NCBI GenBank assembly: GCA_040285825.1
Contig: JAUPSS010000007.1
Span: 2,578,689 to 2,642,688 of the forward strand
Origin: Eukaryota sp. TZLM1-RC
Taxonomy: Eukaryota; Metamonada: BaSk clade
DNA length: 64,000 nucleotides
Reading direction: 5' to 3'
Both the position numbers and the translations under genes were made by a program. The stretch's first letter is position 1, and every line of letters begins with the position of its first letter. Below are positions 18,601-28,408 of this stretch, piece after piece. Below the pieces are notes generated by a model. It was not told the origin of the DNA, made no database searches, and saw nothing but the letters and a program-made list of their open reading frames with translations.

Positions 18601-20570
18601 ATTTATGTGTTTACCTTTGTAAGCTATTGCAAGAGTTCCTTAGACATCCGGAAAACCAATCAAATATAATTGAGTCTCCACGAGTGAAAACACCTGACAG
18701 TCGCCAATCAATTTCTCAATCAATTTTCCAATCGCAAACCAAATCAAAGGCCCTGGAACGTTATCTGGAGCTATTCATGTCTCATTTGCTCTCCTTGACG
18801 GGGAAAGCGCCAGAGTTTACCCCCAAAACACACCAAAATTTCAAAGATTTCATTTCGCTGTCTGTGAATGTCAATCCACTTTTACCATTAATTTATCTGG
18901 ATCTAAACCAAACTTCAAATGCAAAAACTGAAGTTTTTAATTTCCTGTTGGAACAAAGTACATATTTATGTCATCTATTAGCAGTTTCATTTGACTATTT
19001 ACTTTTTGTACTTGAAAATGTTCCTCTTTGCCCGTCTACCAAGAGTAATTATCTTGTAGATGCTCTCAACAAGTCAATTTTTGTATTCGGGAGAGTCAAT
19101 GAGATGACGTATTTTGTTCGAATTGTGTCTTGCTTTGTAACCTTGTTTTCTAATCACAATTGGCAGCCTTTCATTGTAGACTGTTGTAGTAATTGGTTGC
19201 ATTTGTCTCTTTCTACTGTTGATTCAAAAGCACTAGTGTGTTATCTTCCTCAAATAATTCAATTCATTTTGAAATTTTCAAGTTATAATAGTATCGTTGA
19301 TCCCTTCATGTCAGTCATTGGTCAACATTGCAAAAGCAATAGTTTGTTTTTATTAAGATTGCTGTTTTTATTAAGATCAATAGGAGCACCAGTTTTGGAT
19401 AACTTTCATTTAAATATTAATTCAAAAGTCAATTCACAGCCTATTATTTTATTAAAAAGTCTGTTATCTAATTTGGATCCTTATTTATTTAGCCAATCTT
19501 ATTCCCAAATGCTTTTTATTGATAGCTTTACCTTGATTTCAATGGAGCTCAAGTCGGTTCCCAAACCTGAAAGAAAAAACGCTTTGATTAAACGTCTCAA
19601 ATCACTACCTTTGTCCCAACAAAAGGGAATTCTTCCAAAAGGGGAAATAGTCAATAGTGTTCTTCCAGAAAAATGTGTAGTCTTAAAAAGTCATGCCAAA
19701 GTACCTATATTATTGACCTTTACCACAGAAACTGATTCCACTGTTTCTTATATTTTCAAAGCTGGTGATGATGTACGTCAAGATTCTCTTGCCATTCAAT
19801 TGATTCACCAAATTTCTAATATTTTGAAATGTTCTGGACTTGATCTCTTCCTGTTACCTTACTTAGCTCTACCCACTTCTTCTGATGATGGTATTATCGA
19901 AGTTGTCCCAGAATCCAGGTCACGTGATCAGATTGGTGGTGATTCTGATGGGGGACTGATAGATTGGTTTCTTTCCCGATTTGGCGACCGTAAATCAGAG
20001 TCTTTTTGTTGTGCACAATCAAATTTTATTAAATCAATGGCAGGTTATTCTTTAGCCACCTTCATCCTTGCTGTCAAGGATCGTCACAATGGCAATCTTT
20101 TGTTTGACAGTAAAGGTAATATTATCCATATAGATTTTGGCTTTATCTTTGACATTTCTCCTGGTGGTGATTTTAAATTTGAGTCTGCTCCCTTTAAACT
20201 TTCTAGAGAAATGTTTGATCTGATGGGGGGCTCAGTGTCAGCGAAACCATTCGAAAAGTTTGTTTCACTTGTGGTTCGAGGCTATTTAGCCTTGCGAAAA
20301 CATTCTAATTTGATTATTTCATTGGTAAATTTAATGCTGTCAGCTAATTTAGGCTGTTTTAAGAAAGATCAAACGATTGATTTTCTAAAAGATAGATTAT
20401 CGTATAACCTTTCTGATAATGAAGCCGTCGTGAAAATGTTGAATTATATTAAAGAATCAAACTGTAATTATAGAACAGCAATCTATGATGAATTTCAGTC
20501 ATGGCAGAATAACATATCAAAACCTCCTTTACTTTATGATATTGGTTGGTCAAGGTCTCGGTCCAAGTAA
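15561..20570 (+). CDS. PI4KA: Phosphatidylinositol 4-kinase III alpha-like
   Basis: A 1669-aa single-exon protein. The lipid-kinase domain is at the C terminus: AGDDVRQDSLAIQLI (about residue 1400), the variable insert, VKDRHNGNLLFD (~1505; catalytic Asp and Asn) and HIDFGFIFD (~1523; DFG-type metal site). The helical LSREMFDLMGG segment follows. The phrase GLIDWFLSRFGD matches the PI4KIIIalpha/Stt4 loop. The long N-terminal 1350 residues are helical and Leu/Ser/Phe-rich, as in the scaffolding part of this family. It phosphorylates PI to PI4P, in other eukaryotes mainly at the plasma membrane. The 5' end is uncertain: the annotated ATG lies within a LINE remnant, and the next in-frame ATG is at about 15834. 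Confidence 0.9.
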   Translation: MLLDSCRAFFELQLNPTTLPTLSSKAKSLAQFIASSHSQLSTESLLSLSSHLLPCLSALNHHHFLSQVFLSHSSSPLLSSLLLQSASYSSSMETNLHQYLLDLSNTTPATLLTCLSKLCLNQSLLDSMINNQFLNPLLVDLIVGLFRDDFISYFKVELSEFFTVFSKYLLVSNVFDLNLIFDGQPAVHSVFGFLAKLIELIDLDCTQSKLLNISERYLKYLETLNFRQILDTECIIFNFANSLKILQFCRDNKLESKVVSLCCDFLFLVNEKLGVSDACHLHILLRSLFNVIKSHSNFQSNVQSNHISLLDRSFSLLLGQFNSVFSQSNIRFKSFELPLAFIDIQSKINSKNPTKFIEIITYCVSNWENLICTSSKISKKYLSIISVILFKLSLNLYLFDYSDCHSVKIFLLSKILGLISSSLPVDPNSSMSLLPCLLVFLVLNKESFLIELTHIQFDLQFIWLWLGVLVAESRNFYSKCQFELKHEELKLLQFLKLGFDTIKKDHVQVFNFETTWICQITNIFRSKSLNLSRICLTLLSLYVPSFSLQLLPESQQKELIDGIGEYKPNFNCLIESLIDDEFNLSRYQISFARCSYFNLLFFSSYCISQLRCNFYSELLFQSLDSLICLTKSLDVGIGSIIISKFLRTLVDQGICFNNVLKIVIQGILNYPSEPIKFSIISELFRILKIEFAFELNQLTSINLLLKFKESLLRSTTFSIDSVDYGLPISSSIRTDLITIIDSLVSNFNSKFLALFLENSTSFSPKYSKIFDYLIRIHHHESNLLHSSSSFIFNNYFSSKFLPTWFGHLARNLTESRLVNRILTLEDQNLDLNELQCFFQEFSSFFCCFSRNILTIFTKMVCLNLFLSLKNAVFPIISYLSRQLLSSIREDSENFHYSPVEMSNFDALHTNSSTFKYLEYLIYFDFLINFIENFANTNFHSLLPLIIGYSKYIFYLPCPEVSLYYIFLLTRLNYFFLKSNLFLAADSSTEAVFLGVSKLLVYYRADLSRPIIMIDLCVYLCKLLQEFLRHPENQSNIIESPRVKTPDSRQSISQSIFQSQTKSKALERYLELFMSHLLSLTGKAPEFTPKTHQNFKDFISLSVNVNPLLPLIYLDLNQTSNAKTEVFNFLLEQSTYLCHLLAVSFDYLLFVLENVPLCPSTKSNYLVDALNKSIFVFGRVNEMTYFVRIVSCFVTLFSNHNWQPFIVDCCSNWLHLSLSTVDSKALVCYLPQIIQFILKFSSYNSIVDPFMSVIGQHCKSNSLFLLRLLFLLRSIGAPVLDNFHLNINSKVNSQPIILLKSLLSNLDPYLFSQSYSQMLFIDSFTLISMELKSVPKPERKNALIKRLKSLPLSQQKGILPKGEIVNSVLPEKCVVLKSHAKVPILLTFTTETDSTVSYIFKAGDDVRQDSLAIQLIHQISNILKCSGLDLFLLPYLALPTSSDDGIIEVVPESRSRDQIGGDSDGGLIDWFLSRFGDRKSESFCCAQSNFIKSMAGYSLATFILAVKDRHNGNLLFDSKGNIIHIDFGFIFDISPGGDFKFESAPFKLSREMFDLMGGSVSAKPFEKFVSLVVRGYLALRKHSNLIISLVNLMLSANLGCFKKDQTIDFLKDRLSYNLSDNEAVVKMLNYIKESNCNYRTAIYDEFQSWQNNISKPPLLYDIGWSRSRSK

Positions 20571-20964
20571 GTAGGCAAGTGTTGATCAAGTGACTTAGGA
20601 TATTGAATTCTAGATAGATTTTTTATTAAATATTCCAGTTAAAAAAAGTGTTGATCAAGTAACTTTTTTCAAATTTTTCCCGTTGTTGAACAGTCGTTTT
20701 CAACATTTTCCATATTTTCTTTTTTAAAATTTACTTTATGTATTTAATTGGTCCATTTTATATTAAAGATTTGTGTTTTTCAAGACGATTTTTTCTTGCA
20801 AATTTTACTCTTCAAGGACTCACAACTTATACAATACCTTGAGAAAGATGGAAATACCCAATCGTGACACTGACCTTTTCTAGTTCATAACAGTTACTCA
20901 CTGTCAAAAACTCAAATCAAAAAACATTACTCTTAAATAATTCAATCAATTTGAAAAAAATCGG
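20571..20964. other. Intergenic, nothing recognised
   Basis: AT-rich gap between PI4K and the TRMT11-like gene. A short direct repeat, GTGTTGATCAAGT, occurs at about 20580 and 20648. Confidence 0.5.
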
Positions 20965-22194
20965 ATGCCAACCCTTCTTGTACTCTTCATACATAGTGAT
21001 GATCGACGGGACTTTCGTGTACCTGAAATCGAAGCTGTTGCCTCATTGTTCAATACTCACTTAGTCTTCAAAACCTATCCTTCTGTACACTTTCCATTTG
21101 CTTGGGTTGACTTTGAGTCCTTAGAATTAGCACGTCACATATGTTCTAGGTGCGTTTTGGTCCATTCTGTGATTGATGTGTTTGCTCACTCTTCTTCATG
21201 GGACAAACTACTTTCAACCATAAAGTCAATGAACAGTAACAATACACTACATCCTACACTTCAGTCTGCCATTTCAGACAATGTTTCTTTCAAATTCTCT
21301 CCATACACCTGGGGAAAGAAGCAATCACAGGCCACCCACTTCCAACTAATGGAAGACATTGGTGCTTGTCTAGAACCGATCAAATCCACTGTGTGCCTAA
21401 CCAACCCGGATTACGATCTCTGGATTGCCTGCTACTCACCTCCTCCCCAATGCAGTGATGATTCCCTCCAACCTCATTACTTCTTTGGTTCAGCTGTGGG
21501 CAACTCCCTGCGGAAGTCAATCTCTCCTTACAGACTTCCAGACAGAGCTTTTCTCGGACCTACTTCGATGGACACGGAACTCTCCTTTGTTATGGCCAAC
21601 CTAACCAAAGTCAGAGCTGGCAGTGTGGTGTATGATCCATTTGTAGGTACTGCTTCCACCCTCGTACCTGTTGCCTACTTCAACGCCTTTTCTATAGGCG
21701 CTGATCTGGATCCTACCATACTAAAAGACTATGATCATCAGTCCAAAAAAAGAGGAGGTCCTCGTTGCTTCCAAAACTTTAGTCAGTATTCGTTGTCTCG
21801 GCCAGACATCATACACTCTGACGTTTCCTCTCCTTCGCTCTCTCCGTGCTCCGTTGATGCGGTGGTTACTGATCCCCCCTATGGCATCAAAGCGGGATCT
21901 AGGGGTTTGACCAGACGTGGTTCTGATAAGCCTGCCAAAGTACCAAATTCTTCAAGAACACAGTGTAAGCTCTCTGATTTTTCTTCACAATCACCATTGG
22001 AGCTTATAAGAACTATGTTGTTTACAGTTTTGGTAGTCTTACGTAGGGGAGGTAGGGTATGCTACTGGTTACCACAGCCTGATTGTATAACCCTCGAACC
22101 TCCATTTGTAGAGGGGTTTAAAGTCATTGCTGATTGTCTTCAACCTTGTACGTCTGTTTTTAATAGGAGGTTGATTGTATTGGAGAAGGAATAG
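20965..22194 (+). CDS. TRMT11: tRNA (guanine-N2-)-methyltransferase TRMT11-like
   Basis: A 409-aa protein from ATG 20965. The N-terminal ~140 residues follow the THUMP-like layout of Trm11. GNSLRKSISPYRLPDRAFLGPTSMD (about 176-200) is split here by proline turns as in the family. Then comes the Rossmann SAM site VVYDPFVGTAST (~222-233) with GADLD (~248), and the catalytic DPPY in VVTDPPYGIKAG (~302-313). Trm11 with Trm112 makes m2G10 in tRNA. The family average is about 430-460 aa, so the length fits. No intron needed. It is cotranscribed-looking with PI4K but separated by ~395 bp, so no operon is implied. Confidence 0.9.
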   Translation: MPTLLVLFIHSDDRRDFRVPEIEAVASLFNTHLVFKTYPSVHFPFAWVDFESLELARHICSRCVLVHSVIDVFAHSSSWDKLLSTIKSMNSNNTLHPTLQSAISDNVSFKFSPYTWGKKQSQATHFQLMEDIGACLEPIKSTVCLTNPDYDLWIACYSPPPQCSDDSLQPHYFFGSAVGNSLRKSISPYRLPDRAFLGPTSMDTELSFVMANLTKVRAGSVVYDPFVGTASTLVPVAYFNAFSIGADLDPTILKDYDHQSKKRGGPRCFQNFSQYSLSRPDIIHSDVSSPSLSPCSVDAVVTDPPYGIKAGSRGLTRRGSDKPAKVPNSSRTQCKLSDFSSQSPLELIRTMLFTVLVVLRRGGRVCYWLPQPDCITLEPPFVEGFKVIADCLQPCTSVFNRRLIVLEKE

Positions 22195-22750
22195 TTTTTT
22201 AGTTTATCTTACTGTAGCATCTTTCAATATTTCATTTTAAATTATTATTTTAAATTTTTATTTTATATCTTATGAATAATATTTGATATAACAGCACTGT
22301 ACAGTTACATCTGGGTTTCAGTAGAGGGCATCGTCTTTTGAAGAACGACATACCAGTATTTGCGAGATCATCACGAACCATGTAAATCCTTTTTTCAATA
22401 TATTTAATTTATTCCAGTGAGAAACTAAACAACAAACAATTTTGTTGTTTAACAAAACTTCAAAATTCTACATCTTCTTTCCCAAATCAGCCAAAAAGCA
22501 TTGACAAAAGGTTTTTCCTTCATAGAAGCGACCAAGATAAAATAAAGCAGAAGCTAATAAGGGAACAACACCTTTAAAAATTGAAAATACAATTCTATTC
22601 TACCAAAATGTTTTGTCAAAAATTCTTCATGTACGTTGTTTTTCAATTTCAACAAAATCATCCAAAAAAGATAAAGGAAGTGGACTAAGCGCACCATGTA
22701 AGGAAAAAGCAAATGACAAAGGACTTAAAATGGACATTTTAGCATGTAAA
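22195..22750. other. Intergenic, nothing firm
   Basis: Low-complexity AT-rich DNA. The phrase around 22600-22700 is reminiscent of LINE 3' coding sequence (minus strand), but too eroded to call. Confidence 0.4.
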
Positions 22751-22852
22751 TTTATTTATTGAACTTGCACACTTAACAAAATTAATTCATAACTAATGAA
22801 ACGAAATTCTCGGAACCAAGATTTCCTCTACAAAATCCTGATCTGCTTGCAT
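22751..22852 (-). mobile_element. LINE family B 3' end fragment (about 100 bp)
   Basis: Only the last ~100 bases of the family-B LINE are present, ending in the usual AATAAAT-type terminus and containing the CCAAGATTTCCTCTACAAAA string shared with the copies at 5 kb, 6.6 kb and 46.1 kb. Extreme 5' truncation. Confidence 0.75.
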
Positions 22853-23008
22853 GTAAATCCTTTATAATAAGAACCTCATCCTTATCTATTTGTCTATTTA
22901 TTTATATATTTATTGTTGTTTAGTTTCTCGTTCGAATTAAATTAAATTACAGGAATTTTTTTTTAATATATTGCAATTTATTAAAGAATCAAATAAAAAC
23001 AAAACAAA

Positions 23009-26000
23009 CTAAAACACATAAGAAACTAAATTCTCCATGCCAACTCTTGATGAATCCTTATACAGCTTGAACATCATTAAATTTAAGTATTTGGGAACAC
23101 TTCTGTACAAAGCGAAAATGATACGATTTTTCCATAAATTCTCTGCAAAATTCTTACCACTTGAACGACATAAATTACCAAAATCATTGATGAAATTCAA
23201 GGCGGATTGTCCAATGTTGCCAAAAATCGAAAAGGCAAAAGGAACAAACGAAAACTTCGAATAAAGGTTCTTATTTAAATCATTTAATATCTCAGTATAT
23301 TTATCTCTCTTACGATCTTCAGCCTTGTTTAAATGACCATGACAACTAAGTAAAACATCATCGCGATAAACAAAAGCAAAGGGATCAACTGTAGTGAAAT
23401 CAACAACAATTTGAGAAGAATCCACAAAAGGAGCAATTAAATCACCTCGACGTGAATTAAAAAGATTATCATCACTATAATGCTTCAACAAAGGTTCTTT
23501 GCAACTAAAATTGTAACACTTGAACATCTCATATGTCACATCACGAACAGCATTATGAAGAACTGACCTATATTGGAGAAATTTCTTACAGCTCACACTA
23601 TGACGAAAATTGGCAGTAGGTTTTTTGTTGCAAATACAATAAGAATTGTCCAAAAGACCACTTGGATACATCCCTAATCTCAACCGCATGTTTTGTTTCC
23701 AAGCTTCATTTGTTAAGTGAAGACCAAATGGCCTTGGTTGCTGAGATATTAAACTAGTACAGTTCTGAATGTCTGATAAAAAGGCAGCAAAGACGGGATT
23801 ATTAATCTTAGTCACACTAAGTCGTTTAGAAAAATCCAGGTCTTCAAAACCAATAAGAACAGACTTCTGTAATTTCACAACAGCAAGATGAAGGTTGGTG
23901 AAAGATCTCGAAGGCACAGCAGGCAAACTTGAAGGAAAACTCCTATTCCAAATATCAACAGGTAGTTCTTGCACCATTTTTTCAAGAGAAATTAATAAAG
24001 GATGTGATTCATTTAAAGGAATATGATCAAAACGAAGTTTCCATTCAAAAGAAAATTTTTCATACCACCAATAAAAGCACTTTTGCATAAATACTCTGCT
24101 TTTGAAAAACCAACTCCACCAAATTTAGGACTAAAAAATGCATGATAAGGAATTTTAGATGGACAAACTTCTACTAAATTTCCTAAGAAATTTGTTCTCA
24201 AAGTATTGAATTGACGTGCAAAATCATGAGAAATTGTGGGAGATAAAGAACGAAGAAGATGATTAATTTTTGATCCAAAACACACATTTAGAACCGAAAA
24301 CACCAAATGTTTGTCAATTTCTAGATCTTGAATAGCCAAAAGTTGCTCTTCGATTTTTTCCAAAATACCTGACAAAATCGATTTAACTTTTTCACTATTT
24401 CCAAAATAAGATCCAAGAAACCGAATAGCATCTTCCTCGTAATCAACGTATTTGATAAAAGTTTCATTAAATGCCACCTGCGCATGCTGATTACCAATAA
24501 TGAAACACTTGGGCAATTTAATGTCTAACCCTATTTGTTTGGCCAGAAAAACAAAATGTTGTAAACCGTGTTGTAAAAGAGACAAAGGGCCAATAAGTGA
24601 TAAATCATCTGCATAAGCACATATATGAATGTCAGGAAAATCCGACTTAAATTTTACCAAAACTGATTGCAGTGCTAAGCAGAAGAAAAATGGACCCAAT
24701 GGATCCCCTTGTTTGACGCCTCTTGACGAAACAATATTCTCAGAATGGAAAATTAAGTTAGTGGGTGATCCATACATCAATTTAAAGTACGGCAAAAGTG
24801 GAGGATAGTGTAGTTCAAGTTCTTGCAAAATACTGGAGCGAAAAACGGAGTTGAAAGCATTTTTAAAATCAATGTTCAATAAATAATTTTCGCCTTTTTG
24901 ATTGAAAAGTAAATCTGTACACAACGCAGCACATGTTGTGCCATCAGGAATTCCGATAGCAAACTGATAAGGACGAAAAAAATTAATTGCGGATGACTTA
25001 ACTCTCTTAAAAGAAATAATTGCTAATAATCTCGTTATGGACTCACCAACAGCAATAGGTCTGACACCACCTCCAGGCTTATTTAAAGCAACTAAACGAG
25101 ATGCCATTAACGCTTGTGGTAACTTGAAACGTCCCATGATGACACTATTAAAAAAAGAAAACTAAATCATCCACGATTTCTGGACATATGTTGACTGCGG
25201 ACTTCAAATGATCATAACTAAGTCCAGAAGGCCCAGCAGAACGACCAGACGGAAGTCTTTTAATAGCTACACTAACTTCATCACAAGTGATAGGATTAGC
25301 AGTGAAGAAATCACGTTCATTATCAGAGACAATGTGATTTATGGTGAAGTCTTCAGGTGGATGAAGAGAATTTAAAGAATCCAAAGTTTCATCATTGAAG
25401 GCAGCAGGAGAAGAACCAGCCAATAATTTAAGTGCTGAAGAGTATTGTGAACGAAGAATCAAAGACTCAAAGCGTTTTTTGACATTTTTAGATTGTGGAA
25501 CCAACTTCTTATATTTAGATTTCTTGTGTGAAGACATAGCCTTAGAAAGAAAAAATTTCCAAAAAATCGAAGGATTCCAAATGCCCTTTCGAAGAGAGAA
25601 GGTTAAAGATCGAATAACTGTTGCAAGAGAAGACGAATGAGCAGGAGAAACGAATTGAGGGATTGCAAATGGAGGTCTACAAGGATCAATTGGCGTGCAA
25701 GAATCACAAACCAAAAGAGGTCGACCCGAAACATTGAATCCAGAAACTGGAGAACAACAGAACAAACATGATTTTGTATTACTACTGACTGAAGACGAAT
25801 GAAGTATATGTGGAGGCTCAATAGACTCAATAGGTGAAGATAATGATGCCAATACAGCTTCATCTGACAAAACTTTTCGCCGAGGACATGTTGTTTTTGT
25901 GTGACCAACAGTTTTGCACAAAGAACAGGTAGTCACAGAATTCTTAGGGCGTCCTCTAGAAGGTTTTGAAGTAACTGACTTCGGAGTCATAGATAAGCAT

Positions 26001-26059
26001 GGAGGGAGAAAAAACACGAAAATTTTATACATTATTTTTATTTTTTTTATTTTATACAT
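23009..26059 (-). mobile_element. Near-complete LINE (family A) with AT-hook, CCHC, RT and RLE-like domain
   Basis: One polyprotein split by two frameshifts into three overlapping minus-strand ORFs. 26059-25148 (probable ATG 25991) has an AT-hook-like RGRPK, a zinc knuckle CSLCKTVGHTKTTC and a second Cys cluster. 25137-24013 is reverse transcriptase, with RPIAVGESITRLL, DFKNAFNSV, RGVKQGDPLGP and the catalytic YADD at 24604-24615. 24088-23009 is the C-terminal domain, with a Cys-x-Cys...His-x3-Cys cluster, LHNAVRD, RRGDLIAPF-x-SSQIVVDFTTVD, a lysine downstream and FVPFAFSIFGNIG. The last set looks like a restriction-like PD-(D/E)XK endonuclease, as in early-branching non-LTR elements. Frameshifts lie at a T run (about 25141-25148, one extra T) and near 24060 (an A/T run, one base missing). 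Confidence 0.85.
24013..25137 (-). pseudogene. LINE reverse transcriptase segment
   Basis: 374 codons covering RT fingers, palm and thumb of the family-A LINE. All RT blocks are recognisable, including YADD, and no internal stop is present. The segment is cut off from the N-terminal zinc-finger part and the C-terminal endonuclease-like part by one frameshift each, so the whole protein cannot be made without ribosomal frameshifting or correction of the sequence. Confidence 0.8.
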
Positions 26060-27047
26060 TTGACATCACTTTAAGAATTTGACAATATAGAAAAAAATAC
26101 AAATAGTAACAATATATAAGATGTAATTAATTTCGTAATTTAATTTAATTTTTCAATTTCGTAATTAAAATTCGTGTTATCAATGTAGTTGCATCCTTAA
26201 CGAATTAACATTCATAACAGAAATTTTGGTAACCTTGAAAAATCGATGTTTGTCAATATCCTCTTTATCCTGAACAATTATCGATTACAACAAGGATCAG
26301 TTCTCTATTCAAATAAAAATTCATACAATTATAACAAAAACAAAACAATTGACAGTTGTAAATTTAAAGCACACGTATTGAGTTAGTTGAATTGTTGCTC
26401 CCAGATAAGGTTCAGATTCGCTGGCTGTACCTTTTCATTGAAAAGATTATTGTGCAGGAGATAGAGAAGATACTTCTTTGCGTTACTTTTCCGTTTCATG
26501 AACGGAATTTCTTCGTCGTATACTGCAGAATAGACCATGCCCAGCTTCTTCAAAACCTGCGTAAACAGTGGAACCAAAGGGCCAAATTGATGACTACAAT
26601 CCCATTGGTGAACATCATAAAAAACAGGTACACATGCTTTACAGCAGCGAAGGAAATTGGTCTTATTTAAGCCTACTCTATGATAAGGTTGAACATTGCA
26701 ATCGGGAGGAAGAACATGATTTTCTAGTATAAGCGGAATGTTCTCAAATTTTCCACCACTGTACGAGGTACAGAAATCAGAGAACCGATTAAGTAAGTAA
26801 TTGCAGTGAACTTGAAGAAAATCAGTACTTGATGGTTGAAAACTCGGATGAACAGATTCAAATGACACCAAACTGGCACAGTTAGCCTCTCGCAATTGAT
26901 TCTGTATTCCTTCAGCCTGATCCACACGAATTTTAAATGAAGCTTTGTCGCCTTTAAAGGACCATTTGGTAAGCTTGGGTATGAATTTCACATTCATCAA
27001 AGAGGGAGGAAGGGAAGCCAAAACATTGGGCAACTGAGATATTGTTG

Positions 27048-27139
27048 TGTTGGCGCCCTAAGGCTTATATGTTATGATTAGAAAATAAATCAACTTTTCC
27101 TCATTGACTTTTCTTTACTACAATAGACTTTAGGCAACA
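27048..27139 (+). repeat. Left LTR, 92 bp
   Basis: Starts TGTTGGCGCCCTAAGG and ends TTTAGGCAACA. By eye it is identical to 28317-28408. I could not find a convincing tRNA-complementary primer site just inside it. Confidence 0.92.
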
Positions 27140-27216
27140 ATAATTATTGGCCATTTTAAAGTCAAAAGGTATATCATAACTCCAGCATTAGTGAACATCT
27201 CCAGACACTTTACAGC

Positions 27217-27582
27217 ATGTCAGACATCTTCCAACCAGATATCTCTGACTCTAATCCCCCGCTTAATATGCAGCAGGTACCAGCGTCACATATACATGAT
27301 ATAGAGGGTAACGAGGCAACGGACCCGGATCCCACCTCCCCCTCCCTTAAAGTAGAAGAAGATGAAAGAGTGGACGAGGTCCCTCCATCTTCAGCAACAG
27401 AAGAGGTAACGAGAACGGACCTGGCTCCCTCTCCCCTCAAAGCAATGGAAGAGGTAACGAGAACGGACCTGGCTCCCTCTCCCCTCCCAATTGTAGAACC
27501 TGTCTCAAAGGGAACGGATGGAAATCCCACCTTAGACACGTCTTCTGCATTAGGAGAATATGAAGAAATTCACATAATCTAA
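27217..27582 (+). CDS. Acidic low-complexity ORF inside the LTR element
   Basis: A 121-aa protein rich in Pro, Ser, Thr, Glu and Asp, including a 16-residue unit repeated twice in tandem (EEVTRTDLAPSPL...). The same duplication shows as a ~48-bp DNA repeat (about 27400-27490). It lies where gag would start. No zinc knuckle or fold is visible, so it may be a gag N-terminal remnant or simply non-functional cargo. The gag-like block at 38.8-39.6 kb has a similar Ser/Pro-rich start but no clear identity. Confidence 0.4.
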   Translation: MSDIFQPDISDSNPPLNMQQVPASHIHDIEGNEATDPDPTSPSLKVEEDERVDEVPPSSATEEVTRTDLAPSPLKAMEEVTRTDLAPSPLPIVEPVSKGTDGNPTLDTSSALGEYEEIHII

Positions 27583-27980
27583 ATTTGATGAGATGGAAGG
27601 AGAAGATGACTCCAGTGATGGATCCTCCTAACAAGGACACAGAGCCTTACCTCGAATCAATGGACTTTTATTCATTCGAGTAGCTCTCTTCCTGATGGAG
27701 CCAAACACAAGAGAAGTCGACCAAAAACGAGGTTACGAGTAGAAACTCCACCTCCACTGTTATTGTACTAAAATGCAAAGATACGGTCTTTGTTCCTCTG
27801 ATATTTTTAGTCGTAAAGCCAGTACTTTAACAACAAAAGACGCCGCCTTCAAATTTCTGAAGTTTGTTACTTCGTTTACTGTTGCTTTGATCCAACATAG
27901 ACCCTGCAAGATCATTAGCGAATCCATTCTTCGATTCCATGATACCTTTACTAAACGACACTGCCACGTAACTCGTTTAC

Positions 27981-27998
27981 GAAAAAGGGAAGAAGCAG
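27981..27998 (+). repeat. Internal copy of the polypurine tract
   Basis: GAAAAAGGGAAGAAGCAG, an exact 18-base copy of the tract at 28299-28316 next to the right LTR, 318 bp upstream of it. Confidence 0.8.
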
Positions 27999-28298
27999 AG
28001 CGCTTTATGTAGCGATTAAAACATACACAACAAAGTATTCAAACACACAGATCTTGGAACGAGGCCCTTTTCAGTTATTGCTTACTATCTTATACTAACA
28101 TTATTGTAGGAGAGTCATAGTACATCAATTGTCGATCTTAAAAATGTAAAACCAGTGTTTGTGCGAATCCCAATCACTACAGAGATAATTGTAGACAATA
28201 GAAAACAGTAGAATTCAGTATTTAGTTCTTAGTAATTTCAGTTATTTAGTTATTTGTTCATAGTTTTAGTATCATATTCATATAAGCTGATTTATTTT

Positions 28299-28316
28299 GA
28301 AAAAGGGAAGAAGCAG
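28299..28316 (+). promoter_or_regulatory. Polypurine tract next to right LTR
   Basis: GAAAAAGGGAAGAAGCAG immediately precedes TGTTGG of the right LTR, the position where plus-strand DNA synthesis is primed in LTR retroelements. Confidence 0.7.
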
Positions 28317-28408
28317 TGTTGGCGCCCTAAGGCTTATATGTTATGATTAGAAAATAAATCAACTTTTCCTCATTGACTTTTCTTTACTACAATAGACTTT
28401 AGGCAACA
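28317..28408 (+). repeat. Right LTR, 92 bp
   Basis: By eye identical to the left LTR, and followed by the target duplication GTTG at 28409-28412. Confidence 0.92.

Larger units (their letters stand above)
27048..28408 (+). mobile_element. Small non-autonomous LTR retroelement (TRIM-like)
   Basis: Two identical 92-bp LTRs bound a 1177-bp interior. LTRs start TGTTGG and end GGCAACA (TG...CA). GTTG at 27044-27047 and 28409-28412 is a perfect 4-bp target-site duplication. A polypurine tract (28299-28316) abuts the right LTR and fixes the plus orientation. No RT, integrase or protease is encoded. It sits in the coding region of exonuclease-element copy 2. Identical LTRs mean a recent insertion, so a mobilising autonomous partner should exist in the genome. 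Confidence 0.9.

Noticed and set aside
27210-27539. 109-codon minus-strand ORF in the LTR element
   Set aside because: It mirrors the tandem repeat of the plus-strand ORF. The polypurine tract shows that the element runs in the plus orientation.
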